From Gonocerus acuteangulatus (Eukaryota > Arthropoda > Insecta > Hemiptera > Coreidae): a stretch of DNA of 64,000 nt. A model generated the notes under the pieces. That model was not told the DNA's origin and searched no databases. It saw nothing but the letters and a program-made list of their open reading frames with translations. Numbering within the stretch: position 1 is the first letter of the stretch; each line of letters begins with the position of its first letter. The stretch spans positions 94,395,535-94,459,534 of the forward strand of contig OX328124.1 of assembly GCA_946811695.1 (NCBI GenBank), given 5' to 3'. Shown here one piece after another: positions 30,815 through 42,892 of this stretch. The position numbers and the translations under genes are program-made.

Positions 30815-32611
30815 TATAGTTGGGGAGGAATTATAGATCAATATTATTTTCAATTTATGTATTTTTTTGTTGGCCTTCCGCCTGATAAAACAATAAACTA
30901 ATTTATATGTCAATCATGAATACTTCTTTCTATACGATTAGATGGCAAAAACCATTAAAAATATAATGAGATGTTGGCAAAAACAGATCCCACTCAACGA
31001 TTTTTTCACTTCCCACAAAAAAGATTTTTAAGTACAAAAAAAAAATAATCATTAATCAGCTAAATAGTATCAATTTGTGTTTAACAACAGGTGATAAGCA
31101 ATGGTGTAATATTTCCTCTCGCCAAACCTTACAACAGAGTAGACCATAACGGTCCCGACGATCACGAGAGATAGATGAAGAAAGTGAGAGAAATAAAGAT
31201 GATCCTCGTAATCTACGATCCCCATAAATAAGAACATTCCTTCTTCGTTCCGCAATATTTTTCTTCTTTTCAGTAAAATATAACAAGCTCCACAATTCGG
31301 TACAAATCACCTATATTTCTTTACTTCACTTTATCATCTAGGTACAGTGCAGAGATTTCGCTTGATATTCAGTATATTTCATATATTAAGGCATACATAT
31401 ATTTTCTGATTTCATTTTTTTACTTCCGTTTATGATTAGACTTTCCAGTAATTAGTAAAAGTTACCTTAAAATGAACTTATCCCTCCTATACAACTTCAG
31501 CGATGAGAATACTTCAATATCTAAAAATTGGAAGAAGAAAAACCTACACATACCCATATAATTTTTAAAGCATATTAATACATAATAAGAGTAATAAGCA
31601 TAATAGTATAATTTTTTTATTTCATGTTTTAAATTCATTTTTTTAAACATATATTTTTCTCAAATAGGAGAAAAATGTTATTAACATAATGACCTCTTTA
31701 TTATTGATTCCCGTTTCTACCTAATGTTATATGTATTATTCTGTTATTTAGATGAATTTATTGTACTTCTAAATAAATGTATCGTCGGTGTAGCGATGTT
31801 ATAAATAAATAAATATTCCTTGAAATATATTTTTAAATGGGATATTTCCTCAGGTTTCAGGAAAGAGTTCTGGGAAGGGGCAACTGAGTCTGAAATTCCC
31901 CCCCCCCCTCATAAAAAAAATTATTTATATTTGGTAGAGTTAGGGGATAAAAATAATTTTCCAGGATATTTGTATCTTTCTGGTTCTTCATACCGATAAT
32001 AAACGACGACGGGAGCCAATATAAAGCACAGATATTTCATTACCTGAACACGACAAAGCTACTAGACTAATTATAACAAATGTAACTTAATATACAAATA
32101 AAAAAAAAATCTAAAAGAAAATATTTTTGTTATTATATATTGAAAATATGGTATCTGTACCGTTTAAAAAAATGATTTTTTTCTTGTCCTGTAATGACAG
32201 GCATAAAACACAAGCTAACATAAATAAATAAACTCTGTTACCACACTTAACTTACTATTAGCAGCTTCATTAATTTAATTATACCTTACCATCCATATGT
32301 CTACCTCTATGCCCTTATTATAAGTCAACATGCAGGGCTGGTAAATAACCCAACATACGGGTAGTTAGTCGTACAGAATTACAAAGGATGTTTTTAATAG
32401 TTGCAGTAACATAAATATTAATGAGCTAGATAAATTATTGAATTTCATTAAAAGAATAAGCGCCAATTAGTAATCAACAGGGATAGCCTTGATTTGACCT
32501 AACCTGCGACAAGATTAATCTTTTTAGTATTAATTAGGGAACTCAATGATTATATTATATATTATATTATGTATTTCAATTCAAATTTCATAAATCAGTA
32601 ATCATGAGCAT
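30815..32611. other. Unassigned AT-rich stretch
   Basis: No gene or repeat identified in about 1.8 kb. There is a C run at about 31899-31908. Confidence 0.35.
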
Positions 32612-32743
32612 TTAGCGTGTTTCCTCCCTTCCTGTAGTGAAGGAAATCATTTATGACGTCGAACCGAACGTTTTGTCGAAAAACGTCAACGTTTCATAGC
32701 CGTAGGTCATGAAAAAATCGGTCGATCGAATTTGAATGAATAA

Positions 32744-32801
<58 letters not shown>
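32612..32801 (+). repeat. R1 family 5' fragment with (TA)n tract
   Basis: TTAGCGTGTTTCCTCCCTTCC followed by GAAGGAAATCATTTATGACG corresponds to the R1 start hairpin and block. It then runs into (TA)27 at 32747-32801. The later R1 blocks are missing. Confidence 0.55.
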
Positions 32802-32808
<7 letters not shown>

Positions 32809-33532
32809 AATAAAAATAGGCTTCAATTCCAATGTTTAGTAAGTAGCATCGATGAATATTGGAGTCTTTAAGCATTAAGGAACGCAAAAAAAAAAAAAAA
32901 AAAGAACATGAGAAGACGCAATGTATTAATATACTGAAATATTATATTTATTTTTTTTAACTTATCCTGAGTTTTTCTTTTTAATTGTAATAGAAAATTT
33001 TCTTCTAAAACATTAGGAGTATAAATCATTTCCAGTTCAATTCTTGCGTTTATCTGAAGATCATTACCACTCGGCAAAGTGCCAAACCTTATTTTACCAA
33101 CTAGGGCAGAAGCACCGAGCTCTAATGATCTTAATAAAGAAAGCATTAGTCATTTATAATTATTATAATTTATTATTTTATAAATAATACAAAAATTTTC
33201 AAAATCAAGACAACATGAATGTAACCGACTAATCAAACACCAAGACTTTCCTGATAAAATAAATTTCTGGACTCGATATAAATTTCTACCTGATATAAAT
33301 TACGCCCAACGAAAATTCTACCGAAGTGTATATACCACCTTCCGCTCAAAAGAAGAAGAAATAGTACGGGCTTGACTCAGAATCTTTGACACTAGACAGA
33401 CACTTTTAGTCTTATGACAGGACTTGATCAATTTGTGTCATATGCATAACATCAGGAATACAGAAGGTGACAAACTAAATATCCCACATGACACGAACGA
33501 ATTGTTGAAAGACAGTAGGCAGTACGTGAACA
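32802..33532. other. Unassigned AT-rich stretch
   Basis: No gene seen. An A run of about 18 is at 32886-32903. Confidence 0.35.
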
Positions 33533-33540
33533 CAATATTC
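33533..33540. repeat. 8-bp target duplication of the hAT-type MITE, left copy
   Basis: CAATATTC, repeated exactly at 33987-33994. Confidence 0.85.
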
Positions 33541-33986
33541 CAGGGGTCGAAAATAATAATAACTTTTATTTTAAAAAAGTATTTATTAAACTTTTAGTTT
33601 TATTTTCATTTTGAAAAAGTGAAAGTTATTTTTCAGCTTAAAAAATAAAAGTTTTAAAGTAATTGTTATTAAAATACTTAATAGGGAAATGTTAAAGAAA
33701 TACATTAAAGCAAACAAAGAACATTTCACTTATTTTTATCTTATTCAACCCTAAAATTCTTGATTAAAATACTTAAAACTTTTATTTCACATTGAAAAAA
33801 AATAAATATTACTTTAACTTTTACTCTCATGTACCTACCTAATTTTAGAAGTTCCTAAATAAATTTTACTCTTAAAACTTTTAAATAACAGTTTTTTTAA
33901 CTGTTATTTTTTAACTTAATAAAAGCTTTTTTTTTAACAGTTAAATTTTAACTTTTTAAATAAAAAAATAAATGTTTCGATCCCTG
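33541..33986. mobile_element. hAT-type MITE with perfect 8-bp duplication
   Basis: The ends are CAGGGGTCGAAA and, complemented, CAGGGATCGAAA, flanked by CAATATTC on both sides. An 8-bp duplication and CAGGG-type ends are hallmarks of hAT transposons. The 446-bp interior is almost entirely A/T, built from AAAAGTT/AACTTTT words of both orientations, so the element can fold on itself. It codes for nothing. Confidence 0.88.
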
Positions 33987-33994
33987 CAATATTC

Positions 33995-35284
33995 TCTTCC
34001 CTAAAGAACACAGAACTATGCAGTCTCATTTGAAGATATCTGCTGAATAACCAGAGGCATTCAAACAGATTACAGACATTTTCAAATCTCTATTTATGAG
34101 AATTACGAAATCAATTAGCTCCTGATCTCAATGAGTGTTCATTGGTTTTTAAGAGAACGCTAAGATCTTGAAGAAAAAGTAATAGTATCTATTTGATTAC
34201 TATAAAATTGAGATAACTATTTTTCATTCAGGGGTAGCTTGCGTAATTTCAAAAACTAGCGTAATTTTTGTGAATTGGTATCGCTTTTACGGAGAAACTA
34301 TGAACCGCGGATTAAAACGATTTTCATCCAAAGTGGCGAGCATTTATAAATAATAATAATTATATGTGTAAATTAATTGAGAGTGATAACGATGGATATT
34401 TTCTCTCCACGTGATATCACATGCGAGGACTCAATCGCCTCCAATCCTCCCTGCTAGTCGCAAGATGTGGTTGGATGGTGTAAGGTAACTCCAGGTCATC
34501 CTAGAATCCTTCCTACCCATATAATAGACATAATTGCAGACTATAATATTTCTGTAAATGAATATATAATATAATATTTGTCAAACTAACAACTTTTTTG
34601 GTTTTTATTTATAGCTATCTGTTTTGTATTTTTATATAATCTTGATCAATCGTATGGTTGGATTTATATGTAAAATAGTATCATTATTATATTCATATGG
34701 CTTCATAATTTCTATTGTATACTTGTAAGAATATGTAATAATTGTATCGGGCGAATCACCTAGGTTGCGGATAATTATAAACAATATTAAAAAAAAAGAA
34801 GAAGAAGGAAAATCGCTGTCAATTATTTTATATTAAAAAAAATTAATACATTAGAAAATCTATTTGCCAGGCGTGGATTTGAACCAAATTCCTTTACTTT
34901 CCATAAGTAAATAAAAATTATCTCTTTGACATTCTATTTTCGAGTGGGTATTTTGTTGCCAGGTCCTGAAGTTTTAACTCCAGTGAGAGGAATGAAAATG
35001 TTTCACATTTAAGCGCATAGATTACACGTAATGCCTAACTTTGTTTCTGAAAGTGAAAGTGGGGAGTTAGAACCGCAGGTAGGCCTGCAGAAGTTCGATC
35101 CAATGCAAACAATGGTCGTATTCGAACCATAGCCCTACACTTCAAGCAGACTCTTTCTCTTCAAGCAATCAACAGAAATTACTCCTGAAAACATTTGTGT
35201 TTATTAATGTGCTTATAACAGTACATTTTAGAATTTAAGAACAGCTGTAAAGCATGGTAATTCCTTTATAATATATTAAAAATG
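33995..35284. other. Unassigned stretch
   Basis: No gene seen. Near 34867-34895 a GGATTTGAACC motif is the complement of a tRNA B box and may be the head of a decayed SINE on the minus strand. Confidence 0.35.
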
Positions 35285-35410
35285 TCCGTCTCGCAGGAAC
35301 TGTGTCATCTAAGCACGTCTCCGTTCTTATCCCTGGTGACATGTTAGAGCTTAGAATAGAAACAGCTAATGTTTTGTATTAATCTGTCTTGAAAAATGTA
35401 AATACATTTA
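35285..35410 (+). repeat. R1-related terminal fragment
   Basis: GTCCGTCTCGCAGGAACTG followed by TTCTTATCCCTGGTGACAT and TTAGAATAGAAACAG matches the window start and 46.85 kb. Confidence 0.55.
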
Positions 35411-35446
35411 AAATAGTAAAATGAAGTCTCAAAAAGACATATCTTA

Positions 35447-35985
35447 GGGGGCATCTACATTTGTCCCGATCCGATAGCCACCGACTGTCGGAGGAAAAAC
35501 GAACACATTTATCTCAATGGATGTGTTTCCAAAACGTCTACAGCCTCTAAATCTTAACCGATTTCAAAGTTGTTTTTTTTTTAAATGAAAACTAATAAAA
35601 TTTAGAACAACTTTGGCAATTCACATTTTTGTTTTTTGTTAGCCTCGTTTGTTAAATTACGTAGAACTATGTTTATAACCATTTAATGTTTATAACCTTC
35701 TAGCTACCTTTCTTGTAAATATTTTTAAAATATGAATACTAATGCTTCTCTTTTCAGTTAAAAATTAATTGTTCCACTAAGATTTATTTTTTCGGGACTG
35801 ATATACTTCCAGAAGATTAATTTGCCTCTCAACTCTTCCTTCATACCTCCAACCTTCAACCTTATCGAAGGTTTCTATGCTAATTAGGTGGTATTTCTTA
35901 AATTAATCACTCATTTTCACTTCATTACTGGCGAGCTGTGACTAGATCGGATCGGTAGAAATACGCGTCCAACGTAGGTACAGCC
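35447..35985. mobile_element. TWA-duplicated MITE, family H, copy 1
   Basis: The left end GGGGGCATCTACATT and right end AACGTAGGTACAGCC are imperfect inverted repeats of the type seen at 54.96 and 43.68 kb. Flanks are TTA (35444-35446) and TTG (35986-35988), one mismatch. Internal GATCGGATCGG-type words are shared with the other copies. It has no coding sequence. Confidence 0.65.
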
Positions 35986-35988
35986 TTG

Positions 35989-37356
35989 TGCACCATAACA
36001 GGAATCCGACAGTATTCTTGTTGGAAATCGCTTCATATAAACACCGATTCTTCAGAGTTAGTTCGCTGGATCAACAATCACATAACAACTTTTTTTTAGG
36101 GTATTTAATAATCTTTCGAATAGATCCTTCTTCGATTCTAAAAAAATATTATTAAATATTAAGGCCCCTACTTGATAATACCATATTTTCAGCACTCCTT
36201 AGATTATTATCACAACTTGAATTGATTTATTCAGTTATAAGCACAACGTGCTCTCATTATGATCACCAAAATCAGAGATCAACACTAAAATTTAAACTTC
36301 AATATAAAAATTTAAAACTCTGCGATTAAATAAACTGTCTATTTATATATTATTAGTATATATAACTTCAGTAAAGTGATCTGTAGATGCTGTATAAAAT
36401 AAAATATGTGTTTTTTATATGGCATTACGTTTATAAAATAAAGAAAATATCTCATCAGCACGAACTTATTAAACGCAATAAAAATAGCAAATCGCTTCAT
36501 TGAGAAAATTGAAAGTTAATTCACAAATAAATTATAAAATACTCCTAATAAATAAATAACAAAAATAATTCATTGTTCAAATATAAAATTTACACAAAAT
36601 TCGAAAATAAAAATTCATGTCCCACAAATGAAACTTAAGTAATCGTTATTATAAAAGAAAGTTATAATAGAAAATAATTCCGGTATTGAAGTTCGGAAAA
36701 GGTTTGCCTGCTATAGAAGCTCGTTCCAGCAGAAGATTTTTTAGCGCCAAACCTAACCAATCAGAGTTCACAATTTCTGAAATTTTATTTTCCCTTCCAA
36801 TGACAAGAGACCGTATTCCACCTCTAGGAGCAGAGCGTCTGGATGGGGTCTTTTCTTGCCGCTTTTTCATTGGTCAATCTTCCGAAGAGAACTTTCAGTA
36901 CTCCCACGAGTATTAAACTCTCACCTGTGTCGTTATTTTCGATTCAGCCGGCAGCATTCAATACATCCTCAAAAACATCATTCTCAAAAGCCCAATGTGA
37001 TTTGGGCGTTTCCTTACACTTTCTTTTAGTGCTATCTGAAGAAATGTAGCTATTGAGGTTGCACTGTGAATGAAATTTTAAGAAGGTTCTTCAAATCTTC
37101 ATAAATTCTACCTACTAGAATCTAAAATGACGTCTGAAGGCCGGGGTTTACTTCGGATCAAAATTACAGTAAACTTTTTTTCTTTCTTTTTTTTTTTCAA
37201 CGAAACTTGGTGCTTAAAAAATTAGGAAAGGTTTCTTGAAAGGGGTGAAAAAATTGGTCAGTGAAGTTTACTCAACCTCAAGTACCTCTCAAGTACAAAA
37301 TTAAATTAAAAAATATCATTTGAGTCAGATGTTCTTAATAAAAAAATTTTAAAAAA
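35989..37356. other. Unassigned stretch with CCAAT-like words
   Basis: No gene supported. 36715-36910 is less AT-rich than its surroundings and has CTAACCAATCAGAG and CATTGGTCAATC. These CCAAT-like words could belong to a promoter, but I see no start or exon next to them. Confidence 0.25.
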
Positions 37357-37650
37357 TCAGTCCCGTAACAGGCCACGAGGATCCTGAGGGGCAGGTACTG
37401 TAGAGGTATCTTATTCGTGACCATACGGCACACTAGGGAGATAGTGTGGTCGGTACTATGCTCCGGCCGCCTGATTTTCCCTTGCTGTTTCGACTGCTAA
37501 AGTCATTAGCACCAAGGATACCCATTAATAAATTAATTAAAGGCTGGGTTGGCCCTGGGACGGTCAGGGACGCCAAATTCAACCCATGAACGAAGACACT
37601 AGAAGATAAAATCTTTAGAGCTTGCTCGGGATTTGAACTCAGGTCCTGGA
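37357..37650 (-). repeat. tRNA-derived SINE family D
   Basis: On the minus strand the head has GAGTTCAAATCCCGAGC, a tRNA B box, at about 37645-37620. The body contains GGCGTCCCTGACCGTCCC and GGTCACGAATAAGATACC. A second copy lies inverted at 41.24-41.46 kb and a fragment at 22.36 kb. Confidence 0.65.
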
Positions 37651-37856
37651 AATGTTTTTCATGTAATGAAATGTTATAAGTAGACGTTTAAAGTGTATTA
37701 AATAGTAAATATTAAATAAGTATAATAAATTTCCTTGCTTTTCACACAGGTTTAGTTTAGTTGTGTTATAGGTATGTCTCAAAATTGTCGGTGGTCGATT
37801 TTTAGCGTGTTTTTCCTGTACGTTCATAGCTATAAGCATGTGAAATTCCTCGTGTA

Positions 37857-38745
37857 GAGTTAGCCGTATGTTTTGAATGCTGGCATGTGTGCTATAAATG
37901 TACTTTAAATACAGTAATCACCGTAAGTTAGCCGTATGTTTTGAATGCTGGCATGTGTGCTATAAATGTTCTTTAAAGACAGTAATCAACGTAAGTTAGC
38001 CGTATGTTTTGAATGCTGGCATGTGTGCTATAAATGTTCTTTAAAGACAGTAATCAACGTAAGTTAGCCGTATGTTTTGAATGCTGGCATGTGTGCTATA
38101 AATGTTCTTAAAAGACAGTAAGCAACGTAAGTTAGCCGTATGTTTTGAATGCTGGCATGTGTGCTATAAATGTACTTTAAATACAGTAATCACCGTAAGT
38201 TAGCCGTATGTTTTGAATGCTGGCATGTGTGCTATAAATGTTCTTTAAAGACAGTAATCAACGTAAGTTAGCCGTATGTTTTGAATGCTGGCATGTGTGC
38301 TATAAATGTTCTTTAAATACAGTAATCAACGTAAGTTAGCCGTATGTTTTGAATGCTGGCATGTGTGCTATAAATGTTCTTTAAAGACAGTAATCAACGT
38401 AAGTTAGCCGTATGTTTTGAATGCTGGCATGTGTGCTATAATGTTCTTTAAAGACAGTAATCAACGTAAGTTAGCCGTATGTTTTGAATTCTGGCATGTG
38501 TGCTATAAATGTTCTTTAAATACAGTAATCAATGTAAGTTAGCCGTATGTTTTGAATGCTGGCATGTGTGCTATAAATGTTCTTTAAAGACAGTAATCAA
38601 CGTAAGTTAGCCGTATGTTTTGAATGCTGGCATGTGTGCTATAAATGTTCTTTAAATACAGTAATCAACGTAAGTTAGCCGTATGTTTTGAATGCTGGCA
38701 TGTGTGCTATAAATGTTCTTTAAAGACAGTAATCAACGTAAGTTT
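37857..38745. repeat. Tandem array of thirteen 68-69 bp units
   Basis: Each unit starts GTTAGCCGTATGTTTTGAAT and holds CTGGCATGTGTGCTATAAATG and a CAGTAATCAACGTAA ending. I count thirteen starts between 37857 and 38676. Units vary at a few sites (TTAAATAC against TTAAAGAC; CACC against CAAC). Unit 5 repeats the unusual variants of unit 1, which suggests duplication of a four-unit block. One unit (about 38405-38470) is one base shorter. Confidence 0.95.
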
Positions 38746-39489
38746 TAATAATGAAATTATTAGAAGCACTAATTAGTATTGTGATTTTAAAATCGTTCGA
38801 CTTTTTATTTTTAATATCTCTAGCCTAGCCCGTTTGAATGATGAAACATTCTCTTGGCACAAAAAATGGCTTATTCAAATTGAGGAAGGATGTTGACAAG
38901 GGTCGGGAAGCTTTATTTTGGCCCGAAAAAGCGCAAAAAAGAAGAGAGGCAATAACAAAAAAAGTTAGGAAAATGTATTCCTTAAGAACTAAGGCAAAAA
39001 ATAATCAAATATATTATCGTAATCCTCATTTCATTTGTACTATGTTTTGGTTACACCATTAATAACCACAACGATTTTTCATTCTTTTTTTTTTCTAAGC
39101 TCACAGAAATTTCCTGAAATGTCTTTTATTTATTGGAGCACCGCAGCAAGATGAATCAGTTCTTCCGTTTATTGAAAACGCTCTTAAATAAATTAATGAA
39201 CATAGAAATAAATTGCTTAAAATTTGTAATATTAACTTCCATAGAAATCCTACTATGAAAAAAAAGGAAATAAACTAAGATAAGGAAACTTAAACTTAAC
39301 TTCATAAATTGAGGTATCAATATTAGAATTTTTTTAAATAAATATTAACTAAAATGATTACTATTATTTTACTAATAATTGTTTATGATTATTTTTTATA
39401 TTTAAATTTATGAATTACACCTTCTACAAGTTGTTCGTGTGGATTAGTTAGTTTGTCTCATATATTCCATTCTGTAAGAACATGTGTGT
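38746..39489. other. Unassigned AT-rich stretch
   Basis: A 74-codon Lys/Arg-rich plus frame at 38838-39062 has no recognised domain. At 39133-39160, TTATTGGAGCACCGCAGCAAG recurs at 43.45 kb as TTATTGGAGCACCGCAACAAG, marking an unnamed dispersed repeat. Confidence 0.3.
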
Positions 39490-39800
39490 TAGAGAGTTTT
39501 CTCGCTCCCTCTACAGGGAGGAAATCCGCTTATGAGATTGACTTTTTGACGCAAACTTCAGAAGTGAGAATTGTCCACGTTTCAGATCTCATAGGTCGCG
39601 AAAATCGCTTCCAATTTGTGTGTATATATATATATATGTGTGTGTGTGTGTCTGTCCGCTGTGTAGTTGCTTCAAAAATGATCCGATTTCTTAGTAAAAA
39701 AAATCATTAGTCTAATTTTTAAGGTCTAGTTCGTTAACCAGCAGAATCCGTCCACCGGAACACGCTTTTTGGGGCAAATTTCATAGTTCTATTAAAAAGT
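39490..39800 (+). repeat. R1 family copy, 5' half
   Basis: It has the CTCCCTCTACAGGGAG hairpin, the CGCTTATGAGATTGAC block, a short TA/TG tract (39623-39651) and GTCTAGTTCGTTAACCAGCA with TCCGTCCACCGGAACACGC. Confidence 0.65.
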
Positions 39801-40046
39801 ATTTATATGTTAATGTGTAAGTAAAAAATGTCCAGTTCGAAGTCTTCATTAACTACTTGTATTTTATGGTTGTTCAAGAATCTTGACAAATATGAATGTA
39901 CTTTTTATATTTAGAAGTATATGAGAGTTGCTTCAATGCAGAATTTACGCCAGTAATTAAAAAGATAATATGAGTTTTTTAATCCGTTGCAATTTCCTGT
40001 GTCCACCAAAATATAAATATTGAATGATCGGAAGATCTGAATATCC

Positions 40047-40130
40047 TTCTATTGTCGCCCTTCTATTGTCGCCCTTCTATTGTCGCCCTTCTATTGTCGC
40101 CCTTCTATTGTCGCCCTTCTATTGTCCTCG
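40047..40130. repeat. 14-bp minisatellite, six units
   Basis: TTCTATTGTCGCCC is repeated six times at 14-base spacing (starts at 40047, 40061, 40075, 40089, 40103 and 40117), the last ending TTCTATTGTCCTCG. Confidence 0.95.
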
Positions 40131-40473
40131 GTATTCTTTTGTTGGTGTCCATTTGGTGGCTTCTTTTGTTCCCCGGTTGCTTTAAATAACAAACTTCTTG
40201 GTCGAGCCAATCCATGCAAACCAATGCCGGAATTTTTTAAAACTTTCAAACTTCCCCTTTTCATTGTCTCTAGATGAAACTTGGAACTTCTTCTTGTTGT
40301 TATTATTTTCACAAAATGTGTAAGCAGCGGTTTGGTTGCTGTTTAATAGGAATTAGTCCTTGTTGATTGGACGAATAGAATCTATTCCTGGTTTTATTCC
40401 GCCTTGATGAATTTCTGTTGATAATATTGAGAGGGACGATATAAGATGACTTCATGAAATAGGTATGCAGATT

Positions 40474-40910
40474 GCAAAAAACTGCAAAAAATGGTAATAT
40501 TCACAAAAAAATCAAGTGATTACAAAGAAATGCACATTAAAATATATGAATACAAATTTATTCACAGTAAAATTCGCAAATAAATTATGAATTTATTCGT
40601 ATTAAGTTGATATTACCAAAGTTATTGAAGTTTTTTTTTTTTTTATCTAAGCTCTAATAACCTAGACATTAAGCGCCTTGAAAAAAATTGTAGTAAAATC
40701 TTATCCAAATTCCTAATTTATATGCGAATTTTTTTGTGAATAAATTTGTATTCACAAATTATAATGTGAATAAATTTCTATTCACAAATTATAATGTGAA
40801 TAAATTTCTATTCACAAATTATAATGTGAATAAATTTCTATTCATATATTTTAATGTGATTTTTTTTAATCACTTGATGTTTTGTGAATATTCACATTTT
40901 TTGAGATTAT
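40474..40910. repeat. Fold-back element with inner 30-bp palindromic tandem repeats
   Basis: The arms at about 40474-40572 and 40817-40910 are inverted copies: AATCAAGTGATT..ACATTAAAATATATGAATA against TATTCATATATTTTAATGTG..AATCACTTGAT. Between them GTGAATAAATTTCTATTCAC-type units of 30 bp occur four times (40735-40850), each itself palindromic. A decayed SINE A tail (about 40626-40680) sits between the arms. Confidence 0.7.
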
Positions 40911-41239
40911 TTAAAATTTTTCTATGAATTTATTTGTATTCGCAAGAAAATTTGCGAAGACAATTTTATTTGCATTTTTATATTTAATATAAGTGAATAA
41001 AAATAAATTCGTGTTCACACTTATGAATACGAATTTATTTATTTTTATTTATAAATAAAATTTTGCCCTTCTCTGCTGTTGTACACCTGAAAATCAGGCT
41101 ATCGTGCTTTATATCACGATATTATATTTCTGAGAGTTTCCCTACCAAATGACCATCAATCATATGTGTTAAAATACAATACTCATAACTTTCAACATCA
41201 AATCTTAATTAAAGCTCTTAATACTACAATAAACTTTTT

Positions 41240-41460
41240 ATCTTCTAGTGTAGTAGTTCGAGGGTTTGATTTGGCGTCCCAAGCTGTCCCTATGGCTACC
41301 CTTTAATTAATTTATTGGTTACTGGCAAAGAGAAAAATTAGGCATCCGGTGCATAGTACTGACCACACTATTTCCCTAGTACACCGAAGAGTCAAGAATC
41401 AGATACCTCTACAGAAAGCCCATCTGGCCCTTAGTGGCTTGTTACAGGACTGATGAAATT
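41240..41460 (+). repeat. SINE family D, second copy
   Basis: The reverse complement of this stretch matches 37357-37600: CAGTCCTGTAACA..GCCACTA, CTGTAGAGGTATCTGATTC and ATAGTGTGGTCAGTACTATG are shared with minor changes. Confidence 0.65.
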
Positions 41461-42007
41461 AATAAATATTCTAGTAAAATCCAAGTATTGCTCTTTAACA
41501 CTTTCGCTGAGGCTGTCATTGTTTGAGAATACCTCAGCAACGGGTGCCTTTTTTGTTCTAATTTTTCATATAGACATATTTTTTTCATAAAAAAATCATC
41601 CAGTCAGCCGAATTGAAAACGGAAAACACTATAAGAAAGCCCAAACAATACTGAAGGCTACTGTCTTTACCTGGAGCTGTAAAAGTGAATCCCTTCCATT
41701 TACTTTTGAATCTAAATGGAAAAGTAATGGAGGAGTGTACTTCCGAAGGGACACTCGTAAGCGGGTATGACCGCTAATGTCCTTCCGTAATGACACCCGC
41801 AGCGTAATAGTAATAACCAGCTGTCAATAATTATAAGATGATAAGTCAAATCGTGTTGTGAAGCCAATGCTACAGATATCATAGCGACAAATTCTTCAAA
41901 ATCCAGGCAATGCTCTTGTGACGTAAGACTCAGAATACTTACACTTAACATGCTTCTTCATTATTACGTTTATGACAACTCTCCCCACACCCCTGTGATC
42001 ACCTTAA
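41461..42007. other. Unassigned stretch
   Basis: No gene seen. It ends at the TTAA target site of the next element. Confidence 0.35.
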
Positions 42008-42225
42008 CACTAGATTTACCAGACCTGGTACTGGTATAAATGTCAATAACCAAAACTATATTTGTTACTAATATATATAGAGTAACATTAAGTTCATTAA
42101 TTGTATTCTCTACTTATAGCTACAATAGTCATAACATCATTTAGGAAAGCAAATTTTATATGTAGTAGGAATTTTGAATTGAAATTGCACAACCAGTCAA
42201 AATGACTGGTCTGGTAAATCTAGTG
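42008..42225. mobile_element. piggyBac-type MITE
   Basis: CACTAGATTTACCAGACC at the left is perfectly complemented by GGTCTGGTAAATCTAGTG at the right. The flanks are TTAA (42004-42007) and TTAT (42226-42229); TTAA is the piggyBac target, and the right copy has one change. It is 218 bp with no coding sequence. Confidence 0.75.
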
Positions 42226-42235
42226 TTATTTATTT

Positions 42236-42755
42236 ATTTATTTATTTTTTTTTAAGGCACATCAACATCTAGGCCATTAGCGCCATTGAGTTAGTAGATA
42301 GTGGAGGGAGTGTTATCTATCTTCCAATGGTAAAAAATTGTAGGTCTGAAATCGTTCACGCCAGTGTGACTATAGTACCAGTAGTGACGTGCGAACATTT
42401 GAATCTGAATAGGATCGTAAGCAAACAATGATTTTGAACGAATATATATGTATCATATTCTTATTGATTTATATTTATACATATTTATATAAATGTCAAT
42501 TTATACGAATACAATATATAAATTCGTTTAATTTCATTGTTTGTTTACAATAATATTCAAAAATTCACGTTTTTTGTCACACTGGCATGGCCGATTTTAG
42601 GCTTCAACTTTTTTCGTTTAGACTCCCTTCCCTCCAGCGAGTAATTATCCCAACGAGCCGTGAGATGAGAAAATGCCTGCAGCCGGATGGGAATCGAACC
42701 TATCGCCCGCTTATGAATCTAAGGCTTTAGCCACTTGACCACGGGGAGACCCCCT
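42236..42755 (-). repeat. SINE family A, inverted and interrupted by a MITE
   Basis: The head (42755-42640, minus strand) reads GGTCTCCCCGTGGTCAAGTG with the B box GGTTCGATTCCC. The tail is at 42290-42250 (GGCGCTAATGGCCTAGATGT, then T run as poly-A complement). The intervening 42331-42616 is a separate palindromic element. Confidence 0.75.
42331..42616. mobile_element. Fold-back MITE inside the SINE
   Basis: Outer arms include GCCAGTGTGAC (about 42360-42370) and GTCACACTGGC (about 42579-42589), with about 40 bp of inverted similarity outward. Inner arms continue with AAACAATG..GAACGAAT against ATTCGTTTAAT..CATTGTTT. It has no coding capacity and its duplication was not resolved. Confidence 0.65.
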
Positions 42756-42892
42756 CCTTCTTTTCTTCAAACTTATCGCGATCCTCCAGATTCAGAAATG
42801 ATTGCACATCCCTGAGACATAGTTCTCCTTACACAGAACTAATTTCTAATATGTAAGTCTATATTCATCCTGTACTAATTCATTTTCAAGCC

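Noticed and set aside
37857..38745. CRISPR-like regularly spaced repeats
   Set aside because: Units are directly contiguous with no variable spacers, and the sequence is a eukaryotic satellite.
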